64,000 nt of DNA from Synechocystis sp. PCC 7338 (GTDB lineage: Bacteria > Cyanobacteriota > Cyanobacteriia > Cyanobacteriales > Microcystaceae). Shown here one piece after another: positions 45,142-54,314 of the stretch (position 1 is its first letter; every line of letters begins with the position of its first letter). Made by a program: the position numbers and the translations under genes. Location: positions 1,163,488 through 1,227,487 of the forward strand of contig NZ_CP054306.1 of the NCBI RefSeq assembly GCF_018282115.1, written 5' to 3'. The notes beneath the pieces were generated by a model. The model ran no database searches, had not been told where the DNA came from, and saw only the letters and a list, made by a program, of their open reading frames with translations.

Positions 45142-47166
45142 CTACTCCGCCGAAGAACGCCGGCGTCTTCTGCCAGGACGTTTTTTCGTTTCCGTGGGAG
45201 CAGACACCTCTGCCACCGCAGCAGATGAAGCTTCATTATTAAGTTGGGGCAAGTCAACTTTTTCCTGAGCTACCGTTGCGTTCGCTGGTTGCTCAATAAC
45301 TGGGGCTGTGACCTCAGATGTAATCGTCGGTCCATCACTGGAGGCGTCATCGGGACTATTATCGCCATTGTCCACCGCTGTAATGATGGTATTAACCTGA
45401 CTGCCATTACCATTAATGTTTTCCTCCGGGGCCGTCGTACCCGCAGTAACCACCGAGACCACAAAGGAGCGGGGATCCTGATCGGCGTATTCCGTTTTGA
45501 CCAGAGGAGAAATTCCCATGCGGGCATAAATGTCCTGTTCCAAAGTTGTCATAGTGACATCCACCGGAACCAAAGTTTTTTCCACTCTACGGGACGGCCG
45601 CTCACGGCGGGGAGGCGCAGTGCCACTGGCCTTTTCCTTGGTAGGGCTGGGGTTAGTACTCTTACTGCGGGCAACCCCCACGGACTTAGTATTTTCCTTT
45701 TCAGAAAAATCCGAGCCTCGACGACGGCGACGACGACGGTTATTATCCCGATCGCCTTGCTCTTGATAATTAGGATGGAAAAGTAAGTCTAGGGGGCTAG
45801 ATATTTTTGCTTCTTCCTTCTTCGGCGGCTCACTAACCTTGACAGTGGGGGGAGAGAGAATTGGTTTTTCTACCAACCGGGGGGGAATGCTACTGCTGAC
45901 CGCGGTGGGAACCAAGGAAACAAAACCCTTCTCTCCAGGGAGTTCCACCAAATGGCCTAAACCACCACACTCAGGACAGGGTTGCCCGAATAGTTCATAT
46001 AAATTCTGCCCCTGGCGCTTACGGGTCAACTCCACTAGCCCCAACTCCGTCAACTGGGCAATCTGGGGCCGAGCCTTATCCGTTTCCAAACAACGGTTAA
46101 AATGCTCCAAAAGTTGCAACTGGTCCTTATGGGAATCCATATCAATGAAATCGATAATGATCACCCCGCCAATGTTTCTCAGTTTTAACTGCCGTGCAAT
46201 TTCCGTAGCCGCTTCATAGTTAGTCCAGAGCACCGTTTCCCGGGAATTAGCCGAATGGGTAAAGGAACCAGAGTTAACGTCAATGACCGTCAAAGCTTCC
46301 GTCGGTTCAATGATTACATAACCCCCCGAAGGCAGATCCACCCTGGGCTTGAGGGCCTCCCGAATAGTGGCATTGACCCGGAAATACTCCAGAATACTGA
46401 GGGATTCTCGGTGACAATCAATTAAAACCCCCTCCGGCAAGCGACCTTGATCCCAGTTCATCAACTGTTGTTTGATCTGTTTCATCCCCGCCGGGGTATC
46501 CACCACAATGCGATTCACTTCGCCAGAATACATATCCCGCAGCACTCGTTTGATGAAATCATCATCCCGGTCTAGGAGCATGGGGGCACTACGGGTCATG
46601 GCCTGTTGTTGCACCAATTCCCATTGCTTTTGCAGATTTTCTAAATCTTCGATAATCGCATCTTCCGGCACATCTTCCGCTTCTGTCCGTACCAGCAGTC
46701 CCATGCCCGGTGGCTTAATCAACACCGCCAAAGCCCTTAAACGACTACGTTCCTCCTCCCGGTTAATGCGACGGGAAAGATTAACGCCGCGGCCATAGGG
46801 CATCAACACCATGTAACGCCCTGGCATACTGATGTTTCCAGTCAGACGGGGTCCTTTGTTCCCGGTAGGTTCCTTCATCACCTGCACCAACACCCTCTGT
46901 TGGGGAGCTAAAAGTTCCGAAATGGAACCGGCGGTGCGTCTTAATCTAACTGGGCCTAGGTCACTGACGTGGATAAAGCCATTTTTCTCGGTGTCCCCAA
47001 TGTTAATAAAAGCGGCGTCAATGCTAGGCAGAATATTGTCAACTAAGCCTAAATAAATATCTCCCACCTGTTGGCTGCCCGTGGACACCACCAATTCTTG
47101 AATTTGATCCTTCCAAAAAACAGCAGCAACCTGATGTTTTTCAGCAATGACAATTTGTTTTGGCAT
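45142..47166 (-). CDS. rne: Ribonuclease E
   Basis: The 674-residue endonuclease starts at ATG 47166 (MPKQIVIAEKHQVAAVF). An S1 domain lies within the first 120 residues, then the RNase-H-like and DNase I-like parts with IIEPTEALTVIDVNSGSF, and the zinc-link CPECGGLGH. The C-terminal half is short and low-complexity: basic RRRRRRRGSDF-like clusters, then an end tail KKRPGRRRRRSSAE. In cyanobacteria this Arg-rich C-terminal peptide is known to bind PNPase. It is in an operon-like order with rnhB. A long leader precedes it. Confidence 0.96.
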   Translation of the reverse strand: MPKQIVIAEKHQVAAVFWKDQIQELVVSTGSQQVGDIYLGLVDNILPSIDAAFINIGDTEKNGFIHVSDLGPVRLRRTAGSISELLAPQQRVLVQVMKEPTGNKGPRLTGNISMPGRYMVLMPYGRGVNLSRRINREEERSRLRALAVLIKPPGMGLLVRTEAEDVPEDAIIEDLENLQKQWELVQQQAMTRSAPMLLDRDDDFIKRVLRDMYSGEVNRIVVDTPAGMKQIKQQLMNWDQGRLPEGVLIDCHRESLSILEYFRVNATIREALKPRVDLPSGGYVIIEPTEALTVIDVNSGSFTHSANSRETVLWTNYEAATEIARQLKLRNIGGVIIIDFIDMDSHKDQLQLLEHFNRCLETDKARPQIAQLTELGLVELTRKRQGQNLYELFGQPCPECGGLGHLVELPGEKGFVSLVPTAVSSSIPPRLVEKPILSPPTVKVSEPPKKEEAKISSPLDLLFHPNYQEQGDRDNNRRRRRRRGSDFSEKENTKSVGVARSKSTNPSPTKEKASGTAPPRRERPSRRVEKTLVPVDVTMTTLEQDIYARMGISPLVKTEYADQDPRSFVVSVVTAGTTAPEENINGNGSQVNTIITAVDNGDNSPDDASSDGPTITSEVTAPVIEQPANATVAQEKVDLPQLNNEASSAAVAEVSAPTETKKRPGRRRRRSSAE

Positions 47167-47815
47167 AAATATATTCCTCAAAAGGCCAACCCAAAGCCGT
47201 CCCAGTGGTGTGGACAGGGGCAAGGTAGCCTACAGAAAAATGTTGTAATGTTGGACATGGGGTGAACTAAATATTTTCCTCTCTAGGGTCAACCTACCCT
47301 CTAGCCCAGTAAACTATTTCCGTTATCCCCGTTGCTATAGTTGTGACCGTTTTTTGCCACCACAGCTTCCTGATAGGGTATGAACAGGGAATTTTGGGGG
47401 GCATGGATTACGGTCAGATTGCTGGAGCAAGTCGTAGATATTCCCAGGGAAACGCCCAGGGGACAGCCGCCCATCGCACGGACGGGGGAAATAGATAGGC
47501 AAGAGTATTGGAGGCAGTTTAAGACGGAAAAAACTATCTGTTTTTCTGCACCGCAAGAACGACAACCGGTAACGATTAGAAAAGAAGAATCGGGGGCTGC
47601 TTACGGCGATTCACTACAGGGGCATAACTTTTGCTGGTTATCCCTGGACCAACGCCAATGATTACATTGGACATCGACCTCGAGGGGTTGGAGTCCCTCT
47701 CAAAATAACCCGGGCATTGTCAAAAGAAATAAACCTAATGCCCGAGAAATTTAAACTGAATATAACCTGAAATGGTAGCCTTTAGCAAGAAGCCTCGGCC
47801 CTCCAGGCCAGTTGC
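47167..47815 (-). other. 650-bp leader/intergenic region before rne
   Basis: No convincing gene is present. The region ends at the stomatin-like gene's stop. It holds one 8-bp inverted repeat (47711-47744) and AT-rich stretches close to rne. Long leaders are known for rne genes that are autoregulated, so this may carry an RNase E processing region. Two opposite reading frames (47380-47661 plus, 47335-47565 minus) show no known features. Confidence 0.45.
47711..47744 (-). repeat. 8-bp inverted repeat, possible terminator of the stomatin-like gene
   Basis: CGGGCATT (47711-47718) and AATGCCCG (47737-47744) form a perfect stem with an 18-nt loop, 72 bp after the minus-strand stop at 47816. The following minus-strand bases (GGTTATTTTGAG) contain only a short T-run, so this is a weak terminator or a processing site. 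Confidence 0.45.
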
Positions 47816-48781
47816 CTACCCAGCCCGATGACGATCCACTTTATCCAAGGCCGCCTCTAATCCTTCATCCAGGGCACCATCTCCCACAATGGACCGCACC
47901 CCTTCCAAGGTGGAAATGATGTTGCGGGGATCGAGGAACATTACCTTACTGCTGTCGCTACTGCCGATCGCCGTACCCATATTGAGGTATTGCTGGGCCA
48001 GGAGAAACTGCAGGGCTTCCCTGGCATGGTTATCAGAACCCAATTTTTCCGTAAGGATACTGAGGGCCTCCGCTGTAGCCTTAGCTTCCAACACTTTTTT
48101 CTGTTGTTCCGCCTCTGCATTGAGGATAGCCGCTTTTTTCTTAGCCTCCGCTTCTAACACCCGAGCTTGGGCATCCCCCTGGGCGGAGTTGATGGCAGAA
48201 TCCCGTTGACCTTCGGAAGTGAGAATAGCCGCCCGTTTTTTTCTCTCTGCGGTCATTTGCAGTTCCATGGAATCCAACACTGCTTTAGAAGGCATAATGT
48301 CTCGTAATTCCACCCTAGTAACTTTTACCCCCCAAGGGTCAGTGGAAATATCCAGTTCCCGCAGTAGTAATTCATTAATTTCCGTCCGGGCAGTGAAGGT
48401 TTGATCCAACTCAAGCTTGCCAATTTCAGAGCGGATTTGGGTCAACACCAAGTTCACCATGGCGGACTGTAAATTTTCCACCTTGTAATAGGCTTTCTCC
48501 ATATCGATAATGCGCCAATAGACCACAGCATCGGCGGTGATGGCCACATTGTCTTTGGTAATACAGGACTGGGGGGGAATGTCGATGACCTTTTCCCTGG
48601 TGGTTTGCTTAAAAACGACCCGATCCAAAATAGGAACCGTAAAATTCAGCCCTGGGGTAAGTTTTTTGTTGTAACTTCCCAGCCGTTCCACTAGAAATTC
48701 ATTTTTTTCATTAACAATTTTGACCGAAGTACCGATCGCCGATCCGAAGAAGACGAGAAAGAAGAGAAAAAAGGCTTCCAT
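47816..48781 (-). CDS. SPFH/stomatin-like membrane protein
   Basis: The 321-residue protein has an N-terminal membrane segment (1-17), an SPFH domain (about 20-200; [36 protein letters not shown]) and a long coiled coil (200-260: [20 protein letters not shown]). The family assembles into large membrane rings and affects protease or ion-channel partners. In PCC 6803 the similar protein Slr1128 is found in large complexes. The start is ATG at 48781. Confidence 0.9.
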   Translation of the reverse strand: MEAFFLFFLVFFGSAIGTSVKIVNEKNEFLVERLGSYNKKLTPGLNFTVPILDRVVFKQTTREKVIDIPPQSCITKDNVAITADAVVYWRIIDMEKAYYKVENLQSAMVNLVLTQIRSEIGKLELDQTFTARTEINELLLRELDISTDPWGVKVTRVELRDIMPSKAVLDSMELQMTAERKKRAAILTSEGQRDSAINSAQGDAQARVLEAEAKKKAAILNAEAEQQKKVLEAKATAEALSILTEKLGSDNHAREALQFLLAQQYLNMGTAIGSSDSSKVMFLDPRNIISTLEGVRSIVGDGALDEGLEAALDKVDRHRAG

Positions 48782-48923
48782 GATTTAGCTCCGCTGTAAC
48801 TGGGGAAAGGGGAAAGTTGGGGACAATGTCAGTAAAATCAACAATCAATCAGTGAAAAAAGACGAAAGGGTAGAAAATTTGCTCTATGGATTCCCCCATT
48901 TGCCGGAGGGTGTGATGGGAGGG

Positions 48924-49601
48924 CTAGAGTTGAATTTGAAATTGATCTACGGGGGGTTGGAAAGGCTCGTCTTGGTCCCCGGGTAACTCCTGACTAGGCA
49001 AATCCTGGATATGAATTTCCTGTCGTTGCTGTTCGTTGAGGGTGATGGGTTCAAGGGTTCCCTCTCCACTATTCAACTGGTACGCTTCCGAAACCAGGGC
49101 ACTGGGGCAACATTGGGGGTCTCCCTGCTGGTGCTTCAACACGTTGAGGCGGATTTGGCCATTTTTAATTACTAAACTTTGTACCCGCACCCGATCGCCG
49201 AGGAAATAGGCGTTGGGATTGGCGATCGGTCCGTCGGGGCCATCGGTCACTACGGCGAGGTAAATCAATTCTTCCGGGCCCACCGCACTGCCCCAGCGTA
49301 AAATCACCGCCGCGTCCTGGTCGCCGTCTTGGTCAACGTCCCCAATGGCAATGGGCTTAATCAAATTGAGATTAAAAGTTCCGCCGGTAAACACACCGTT
49401 GTTGAGGGGGTAGGTACCTTGGTCGGGAATGTTGTAGCTCAGGTTTTTTAACACATCCACCGTCAAGGGGGCAGAGCTGTTCTGGGTGATCGTCAGGGGG
49501 GGGCTCATCAAAGGGGTTGCCATTACCAGGGACCCCAGGGCCTCCCCTCCCACCAGGGCAGTGAGTAAACCTAAACTTATTGAACCGATCCTATTAGCCA
49601 T
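48924..49601 (-). CDS. Exported protein of unknown function (225 aa)
   Basis: ATG at 49601 gives an N-terminal signal-type segment (GSISLGLLTALVGGEALGS), after which the protein is soluble, with calcium-binding-like acidic segments (AIGDVDQDGDQDAAVILRWG) and no enzymatic motif. It is probably periplasmic or surface-associated. The frame upstream to 49718 is a less likely extension. A similar gene (slr1127) exists in PCC 6803 as I recall. Function unknown. Confidence 0.65.
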   Translation of the reverse strand: MANRIGSISLGLLTALVGGEALGSLVMATPLMSPPLTITQNSSAPLTVDVLKNLSYNIPDQGTYPLNNGVFTGGTFNLNLIKPIAIGDVDQDGDQDAAVILRWGSAVGPEELIYLAVVTDGPDGPIANPNAYFLGDRVRVQSLVIKNGQIRLNVLKHQQGDPQCCPSALVSEAYQLNSGEGTLEPITLNEQQRQEIHIQDLPSQELPGDQDEPFQPPVDQFQIQL

Positions 49602-49831
49602 TGTCTCAATCCTTTTGGAAATTTCTCTGAACATTGTGCCCAGACAGAAGCACTTTCCCAGGGCAAAAGGACAGTTTCGCAGTGGTTTTTGTTGCCCTCT
49701 TTTCCATTCTAAAGGCATGGTAGCACGACCCCTGGGAACAGTAGCAGGGGAACGTTCGTGGTGAGCATCTGCCCCACCTAGGCCTTTGTTAAGCTGTAGA
49801 ATTGCCTAAACTGTCCTGCCGTCTAGTGTCT

Positions 49832-51520
49832 ATGGTTGTCGATTCTGTGCCCGATTTATCTACTTTTGTGGGAAAAACCATTCGTCCCGTGGCCGCCGTT
49901 TCCATCCATGGCATTGTCTTCGACGGAGATCGTCTGTTGGCTGTGGACAGCAAAAATGGTTACCTGTTGGAAATCGATCCCTACACCAACAACACTAAGT
50001 TACTCAACGGTCAGTACTGGCAGGAATTTATCGGAGCCACTGGCCTGGCGATCGCCGACGGGCAGCTATGGTTTAGCTCAGGACAGTATGTTTACACCTG
50101 TAATCTGGAAGGGGAAGACCTGAAGCCGGAGGTATTTGCCTGGTTTGACGACCCGGTCAATGGGGTAGCCATCTGGGGCAGCACTGTGTACATCACCTGC
50201 CATAAGCGGGGCCACATTTTGGTGTATGGCAGGGACACCCGCAAGCTAGTGGCCACTTTTTACAGTCCCGGCATCGGCGTGGAAAACATTACCGTGCGGG
50301 GGGAAGAACTGTGGGTCTGTGACAGTGCCGAACAAAGTGTTTATTGCCTCGATCGGGCCACCGGGGAAATTAATTTTAGCCTGATTACTCCCTTTGAAAG
50401 CCCCACTGGCCTGGCTTTTTACAACGATCAAGCTGGAGAAAAAGCAACCCTCTATGTGGCCTATGTGCAACAGGAACCCTACGTCCGGGATAACCCCAAC
50501 GCCGATCCCAACCACGAGTTGATGTATCGGGAAACCACCTTCATCCATCCCCTCTATTTCTACAACGACACCCACAAGCGTTGTACCTTTTCCAACGGTT
50601 ACTTGGTGGAGATGCGCTACGTTGAGGAACTGGCCCCCCTGGACCCTGTTGATTTAAAACAGGTGGAATGGCGCATGGCCCTGCCAGCGGAAACTCCCCG
50701 GCAAAGAATTCGCAAAATCGAATCGGTGGGTTTACCCTTTAGCCGCATTGATGACGTCAACGGGCAAAAGGTCGCTGTGTTCGAGTTTGACAAGCTTGAT
50801 CTAGATAGTCGAGCCGTGTTTGGCTGGCGGGTAGAAATGGAAGTATGGGGGATTAAATATCGACTGAAACCCAGTGATTGCGAGTACCTTCCCGCCTTAC
50901 CTGAAGGCTTTGCTGACCGTTACCTAGTGGATAACGATAACCTGAGCATGGAAACCGATATTATTATCCGGGCCGCGGCCGAGGCGATCGGTCGGGAAAC
51001 CAACATCCTTCGTAAGATGTTTAATATCCGGAACTACGTCTACGACCGCCTTTCCTACGGCATTAAACCCCACATTGATACTCCTGACTTAGCCCTACGG
51101 CGGGGGGTGGGTTCCTGCGGGGAATACGTGGGGGTCTTGTTAGCCCTGGCCCGTTTGAATGGTATTGCCTGTCGCACCGCTGGCCGCTACAAATGTCCGC
51201 CCCATCCCCTCCAGCGTAATTTGCCCATGGAACCGGACTTCAACCATGTTTGGTTTGAATTTTATCTGCCCGGCATCGGTTGGTTGCCTATGGAATCTAA
51301 TCCTGACGACACCAATGATGGTGGCCCGTACCCCACCCGTTTCTTTATGGGTCTGGCTTGGTACCACGCTGAAACCGCCAAGGATGTGCCCTTTGAGCAG
51401 CTACTGAGTCAGGGTATTCCCGTCAATAAACAGGTGGTTTCCATTGGCGAACTGGCCATCAACCATGTGCAATTCACCATCTTGGAGGAACTAGACCCGG
51501 CGGTGCATTTAGCCGATTAA
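49832..51520 (+). CDS. Transglutaminase-like domain protein with N-terminal beta-propeller
   Basis: The 562-residue protein has an N-terminal half of repeated beta-propeller-like segments (IHGIVFDGDRLLAVDSKNGYLLEI, VNGVAIWGSTVYITCHKRG, VENITVRGEELWVCDSA). The C-terminal transglutaminase-like core shows C429 in VGSCGEYVGVLLALARL, H472 in FNHVWFEF, and a following acidic segment SNPDDTND for the Asp. These could be peptidase or crosslinking enzymes. No signal peptide is seen. The start is ATG at 49832; a TTG at 49802 is in frame. Confidence 0.78.
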   Translation: MVVDSVPDLSTFVGKTIRPVAAVSIHGIVFDGDRLLAVDSKNGYLLEIDPYTNNTKLLNGQYWQEFIGATGLAIADGQLWFSSGQYVYTCNLEGEDLKPEVFAWFDDPVNGVAIWGSTVYITCHKRGHILVYGRDTRKLVATFYSPGIGVENITVRGEELWVCDSAEQSVYCLDRATGEINFSLITPFESPTGLAFYNDQAGEKATLYVAYVQQEPYVRDNPNADPNHELMYRETTFIHPLYFYNDTHKRCTFSNGYLVEMRYVEELAPLDPVDLKQVEWRMALPAETPRQRIRKIESVGLPFSRIDDVNGQKVAVFEFDKLDLDSRAVFGWRVEMEVWGIKYRLKPSDCEYLPALPEGFADRYLVDNDNLSMETDIIIRAAAEAIGRETNILRKMFNIRNYVYDRLSYGIKPHIDTPDLALRRGVGSCGEYVGVLLALARLNGIACRTAGRYKCPPHPLQRNLPMEPDFNHVWFEFYLPGIGWLPMESNPDDTNDGGPYPTRFFMGLAWYHAETAKDVPFEQLLSQGIPVNKQVVSIGELAINHVQFTILEELDPAVHLAD

Positions 51521-51580
51521 TTTAATTTAACTTTGGTGAGAGGGAAACTTCCTTCCCTGTCTACGAGGTGGTGCTGGGAA

Positions 51581-51600
51581 TATTCCCCCGTATTCCCCCG
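51581..51600. repeat. Tandem 10-bp repeat
   Basis: TATTCCCCCG occurs twice in direct tandem between the transglutaminase gene and cpcF. A third partial match is not seen. It may reflect replication slippage. Confidence 0.5.
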
Positions 51601-51700
51601 CTCCTCAATGCCAGGTATTTACAGAGATGTTAGGGCCGAAGCAATGTTATGGTGATTCACTGTCAGTAGCATAGGTAGCGTAGGCTTCAGGGGCTAAACC

Positions 51701-52345
51701 ATGGAGGATAATAGCGTCATAACTCCGGAAATTGAACAATTAATCCAAGCAGTGGAAACCGCAGACTCGGCGGCCAAGTTAGTGGGGGCAGTGCGAGCCC
51801 TGGCGGCCACCCGATCGCCGTTGGCAGTACCCCAATTGACCACGGTGTTGCGTTACAACAATCCAGGGGCAGCGGTGGCGGCGGTGGATGGGCTGATCCA
51901 AATCGGGGACGCGGCCATGGCCCACTTGCTGGCCAATATGGATGGCTACAATTATGGCGCTAGGGCCTGGGCCACCAGAGCCTGTGCCGGCATTGGTGAT
52001 CCGAGAGCATTGGCTTTGTTGCAGGAAGCGGCCCTGACGGATTTTGCCCTCAGTGTGCGGCGGGCGGCGGCCAAGGGACTAGGTTTTCTCCGCTGGCAAT
52101 CCCTACCCCAGGAAGAACAAGAGACAGTACAAAAAGCTATTTACGACACCCTGGTCCAAGTTTGTGAGGATCCCGAATGGGTGGTGCGCTACGGGGCGAT
52201 CGCCGCTTTGGAAAATTTAGCTCAACAAGCGCCCAGTTATCGTCAACCCTTACAAAATTTTCTCCAGTCTTTGGTGGCCGAGGAACCGGAGGCGATCGTG
52301 GGGGAACGCATTCTTTTGGCCCTGGAAAATATCAGCCCGATGTAA
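51701..52345 (+). CDS. cpcF: Phycocyanobilin lyase subunit CpcF (HEAT-repeat)
   Basis: The 214-residue protein has at least four HEAT/PBS-lyase repeats (SPLAVPQLTTVLRYNNPGA, WATRACAGIGDPRALALLQEA, VRRAAAKGLGFLRW, WVVRYGAIAALENLAQ). With CpcE (not in the window) it attaches phycocyanobilin to Cys84 of the phycocyanin alpha subunit. The length and sequence match known CpcF. The start is ATG at 51701. The intergenic region upstream (51521-51700) shows no clear promoter. Confidence 0.9.
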   Translation: MEDNSVITPEIEQLIQAVETADSAAKLVGAVRALAATRSPLAVPQLTTVLRYNNPGAAVAAVDGLIQIGDAAMAHLLANMDGYNYGARAWATRACAGIGDPRALALLQEAALTDFALSVRRAAAKGLGFLRWQSLPQEEQETVQKAIYDTLVQVCEDPEWVVRYGAIAALENLAQQAPSYRQPLQNFLQSLVAEEPEAIVGERILLALENISPM

Positions 52346-52453
52346 ACCCTGTAGAGCACATTTAAGCTTCCACTGCAGGGATTGTCAAAACCTAGACCCA
52401 GATTGGCCATACACTGGAACGAAAAATTTCCTAATTAATCTCATCCAGCAACG

Positions 52454-52828
52454 ATGGCCATCAACACTTTTACCATTGTCAGTTTTATTGCCCTAGGTTT
52501 AATGGCCGGCTTTGCCAGCGGCCTCATTGGCATCGGCGGCGGGTTGGTTATTGTACCAGTGCTAGTGTTTGGTTTTGGTTTTACCCAACATTTAGCCCAG
52601 GGCACTACCCTCGCCCTCATGGTGCCCCCCATCGGTCTGGCGGCGGCCTGGACCTACTACCAAAAGGGGGACGTGGACATCAAAGTAGCCGTGCTAATTT
52701 GCCTGGGATTTGTCCTTGGTAGTTTGTTTGGTGCCAGGGTGGCCACCAACATTTCCAATGAATTGCTGGGGCGTATTTTTGGCGGAGCGATGTTGGTTAT
52801 TGCCCTCAAAATGATTTGGGGCAAATAG
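52454..52828 (+). CDS. Half-size TSUP/TauE-SafE family membrane protein (124 aa)
   Basis: Four hydrophobic segments cover most of the 124 residues, with LMAGFASGLIGIGGGLVIVP and AQGTTLALMVPPIGLAAAW, both typical of the TSUP (DUF81) family of sulfite/organosulfonate exporters. Full-length members have twice this number of helices with two such halves, so this protein may act as a homodimer. The start is ATG at 52454. Confidence 0.82.
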   Translation: MAINTFTIVSFIALGLMAGFASGLIGIGGGLVIVPVLVFGFGFTQHLAQGTTLALMVPPIGLAAAWTYYQKGDVDIKVAVLICLGFVLGSLFGARVATNISNELLGRIFGGAMLVIALKMIWGK

Positions 52829-53001
52829 TTTGGATGGGCATGACCTCCCCTGGGGGAACTTTAAATGGTTTTCCTAAGCCTCCGCCCACACCAAATTGTC
52901 CGTCGTCATCGTACCCACGAACTTTCCTCTTTTTTTCTACCGCTTGCCCGACTATTCCACCACCAAGGAGCAAGATTTTCCACTGCCAGAATTGTTGAAA
53001 T

Positions 53002-54261
53002 TTAGCGAATCCCCCCCGCTGTCACCTGTTCGATAATATCCGCCGCCTTGGTAACACCTCCAGCAGTTTTAATTGCTTGTTGAAGCCGCAGAGCATTTCT
53101 TTTGTAGGAATCTTCAGTGAGAACTTTTTCAAGGGCCGTCCGCAGATTATCCACATTCAATTTACTTAAGGGAATAAATTCCCCCACTCCAGCCCAGGCA
53201 ATTCGGGCCGCCACGGCTGGTTGATCATTGGCAATGGGAATGGCCACCATGGGCACTGCGTTATTGAGACATTCCAATGTGGTGTTGAGGCCGGCATGGG
53301 TAATGGTAAGAGCTGTTCTTTGCAAAAGTTCCAGTTGGGGGGCGTAATTAACAACAAGGGGATTACCAGGTAGTAGGGGCATAGATTCCAAATCAGCTCC
53401 CCCCAGAGAAATAACCAATTGGGCATCTAGGCCTACGCAGGCTTCGGCAATGGTTTTAAAGGTGCCCATTAACTGATTTTGAATCGTACCCAGGGAGGCA
53501 TAAATTAGGGGTTTATCGGTGAGTTTGTCCCAGGGAAAATCGGGCACATCTCGCCCCACCGCGCTGTGAAATGGGCCAGTGAAATGGAAATGGGCTGGTA
53601 AGCATTGTCGAGGAAATTCAAATGCTGCCGGTTGCTGACTAATTTGCGCTAATGGGGAATAACGATCATTGGGACTGAATTGGCGGGGTAAATTCCAGCG
53701 ATGACGATAATCATTAATCAATTCCGTAATTGGTTTGGTGGCCCGATCCAAAAGTGCATAGCCAAGGCGATTCCGCAGTTGCCCCAACCAGCTAGGATTG
53801 TATGGCCAAGGGGTGGCACAGGGGGGGATAGTGGGCTCACGATTAAGCACCACAGCACTACAGATTGTGACAAAAGGAATGCCGAGGTAATCGGCAATGG
53901 TGCCCCCTTCCTGGGAAACTTGATCGACCAATAAAACTTCCACACCAGCCTTGGTTATCACCTCAGGGGCTTCCTTAAAAAAGGCTTCTGTTTTTTTGGT
54001 GATCATGGCCACAGTGCATTGCAATGCCTTCAGCCCACTGAGTTTCCCCAACCTGGCCATAAACTCTATTTGGGCTCCCAAGGGAAATTCCCCTATGGCG
54101 ATCGCCTGAAAATCCAGACCGGCCGCTAGGGTTTTAGCCTGGGCGTCCAACACCCCAAACATGGTCACGGTATGGCCCCGCTGTTGCAGCTCCTTGCCTA
54201 AGGGCAACATGGTGTTGAGGTGCCCCGTTGTCGCTGGACAGAGTAGGCCGAAGTGAGTCAT
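53002..54261 (-). CDS. UDP-glycosyltransferase (MGT/CrtX-like)
   Basis: The 419-residue GT-B enzyme contains the N-terminal LLCPATTGHLNTMLPLGKEL and the C-terminal donor-binding signature THAGLNTTLECLNNAVPMVAIPIANDQ. It resembles zeaxanthin glucosyltransferase (CrtX) and macrolide glycosyltransferases; in PCC 6803 the similar slr1125 is annotated as a glucosyltransferase. Acceptor is not known; a carotenoid or lipid is plausible. The start is ATG at 54261. It is co-oriented with the PGAM gene (53-bp gap). Confidence 0.85.
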   Translation of the reverse strand: MTHFGLLCPATTGHLNTMLPLGKELQQRGHTVTMFGVLDAQAKTLAAGLDFQAIAIGEFPLGAQIEFMARLGKLSGLKALQCTVAMITKKTEAFFKEAPEVITKAGVEVLLVDQVSQEGGTIADYLGIPFVTICSAVVLNREPTIPPCATPWPYNPSWLGQLRNRLGYALLDRATKPITELINDYRHRWNLPRQFSPNDRYSPLAQISQQPAAFEFPRQCLPAHFHFTGPFHSAVGRDVPDFPWDKLTDKPLIYASLGTIQNQLMGTFKTIAEACVGLDAQLVISLGGADLESMPLLPGNPLVVNYAPQLELLQRTALTITHAGLNTTLECLNNAVPMVAIPIANDQPAVAARIAWAGVGEFIPLSKLNVDNLRTALEKVLTEDSYKRNALRLQQAIKTAGGVTKAADIIEQVTAGGIR

Positions 54262-54314
54262 GGCAAAAAGTAGTTAGGGAACCAATGGGAGCATCACCTG
54301 CCCATTCAACAGGT

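Noticed and set aside
47380-47661. 93-residue plus-strand frame in the rne leader
   Set aside because: Composition is not protein-like, there is no ribosome-binding site and a similar-sized frame exists on the opposite strand. Treated as chance.
52816-52998. 60-residue plus-strand frame after the TSUP gene
   Set aside because: Starts inside the TSUP gene, is Pro/Ser/Cys-rich without pattern, and has no ribosome-binding site.
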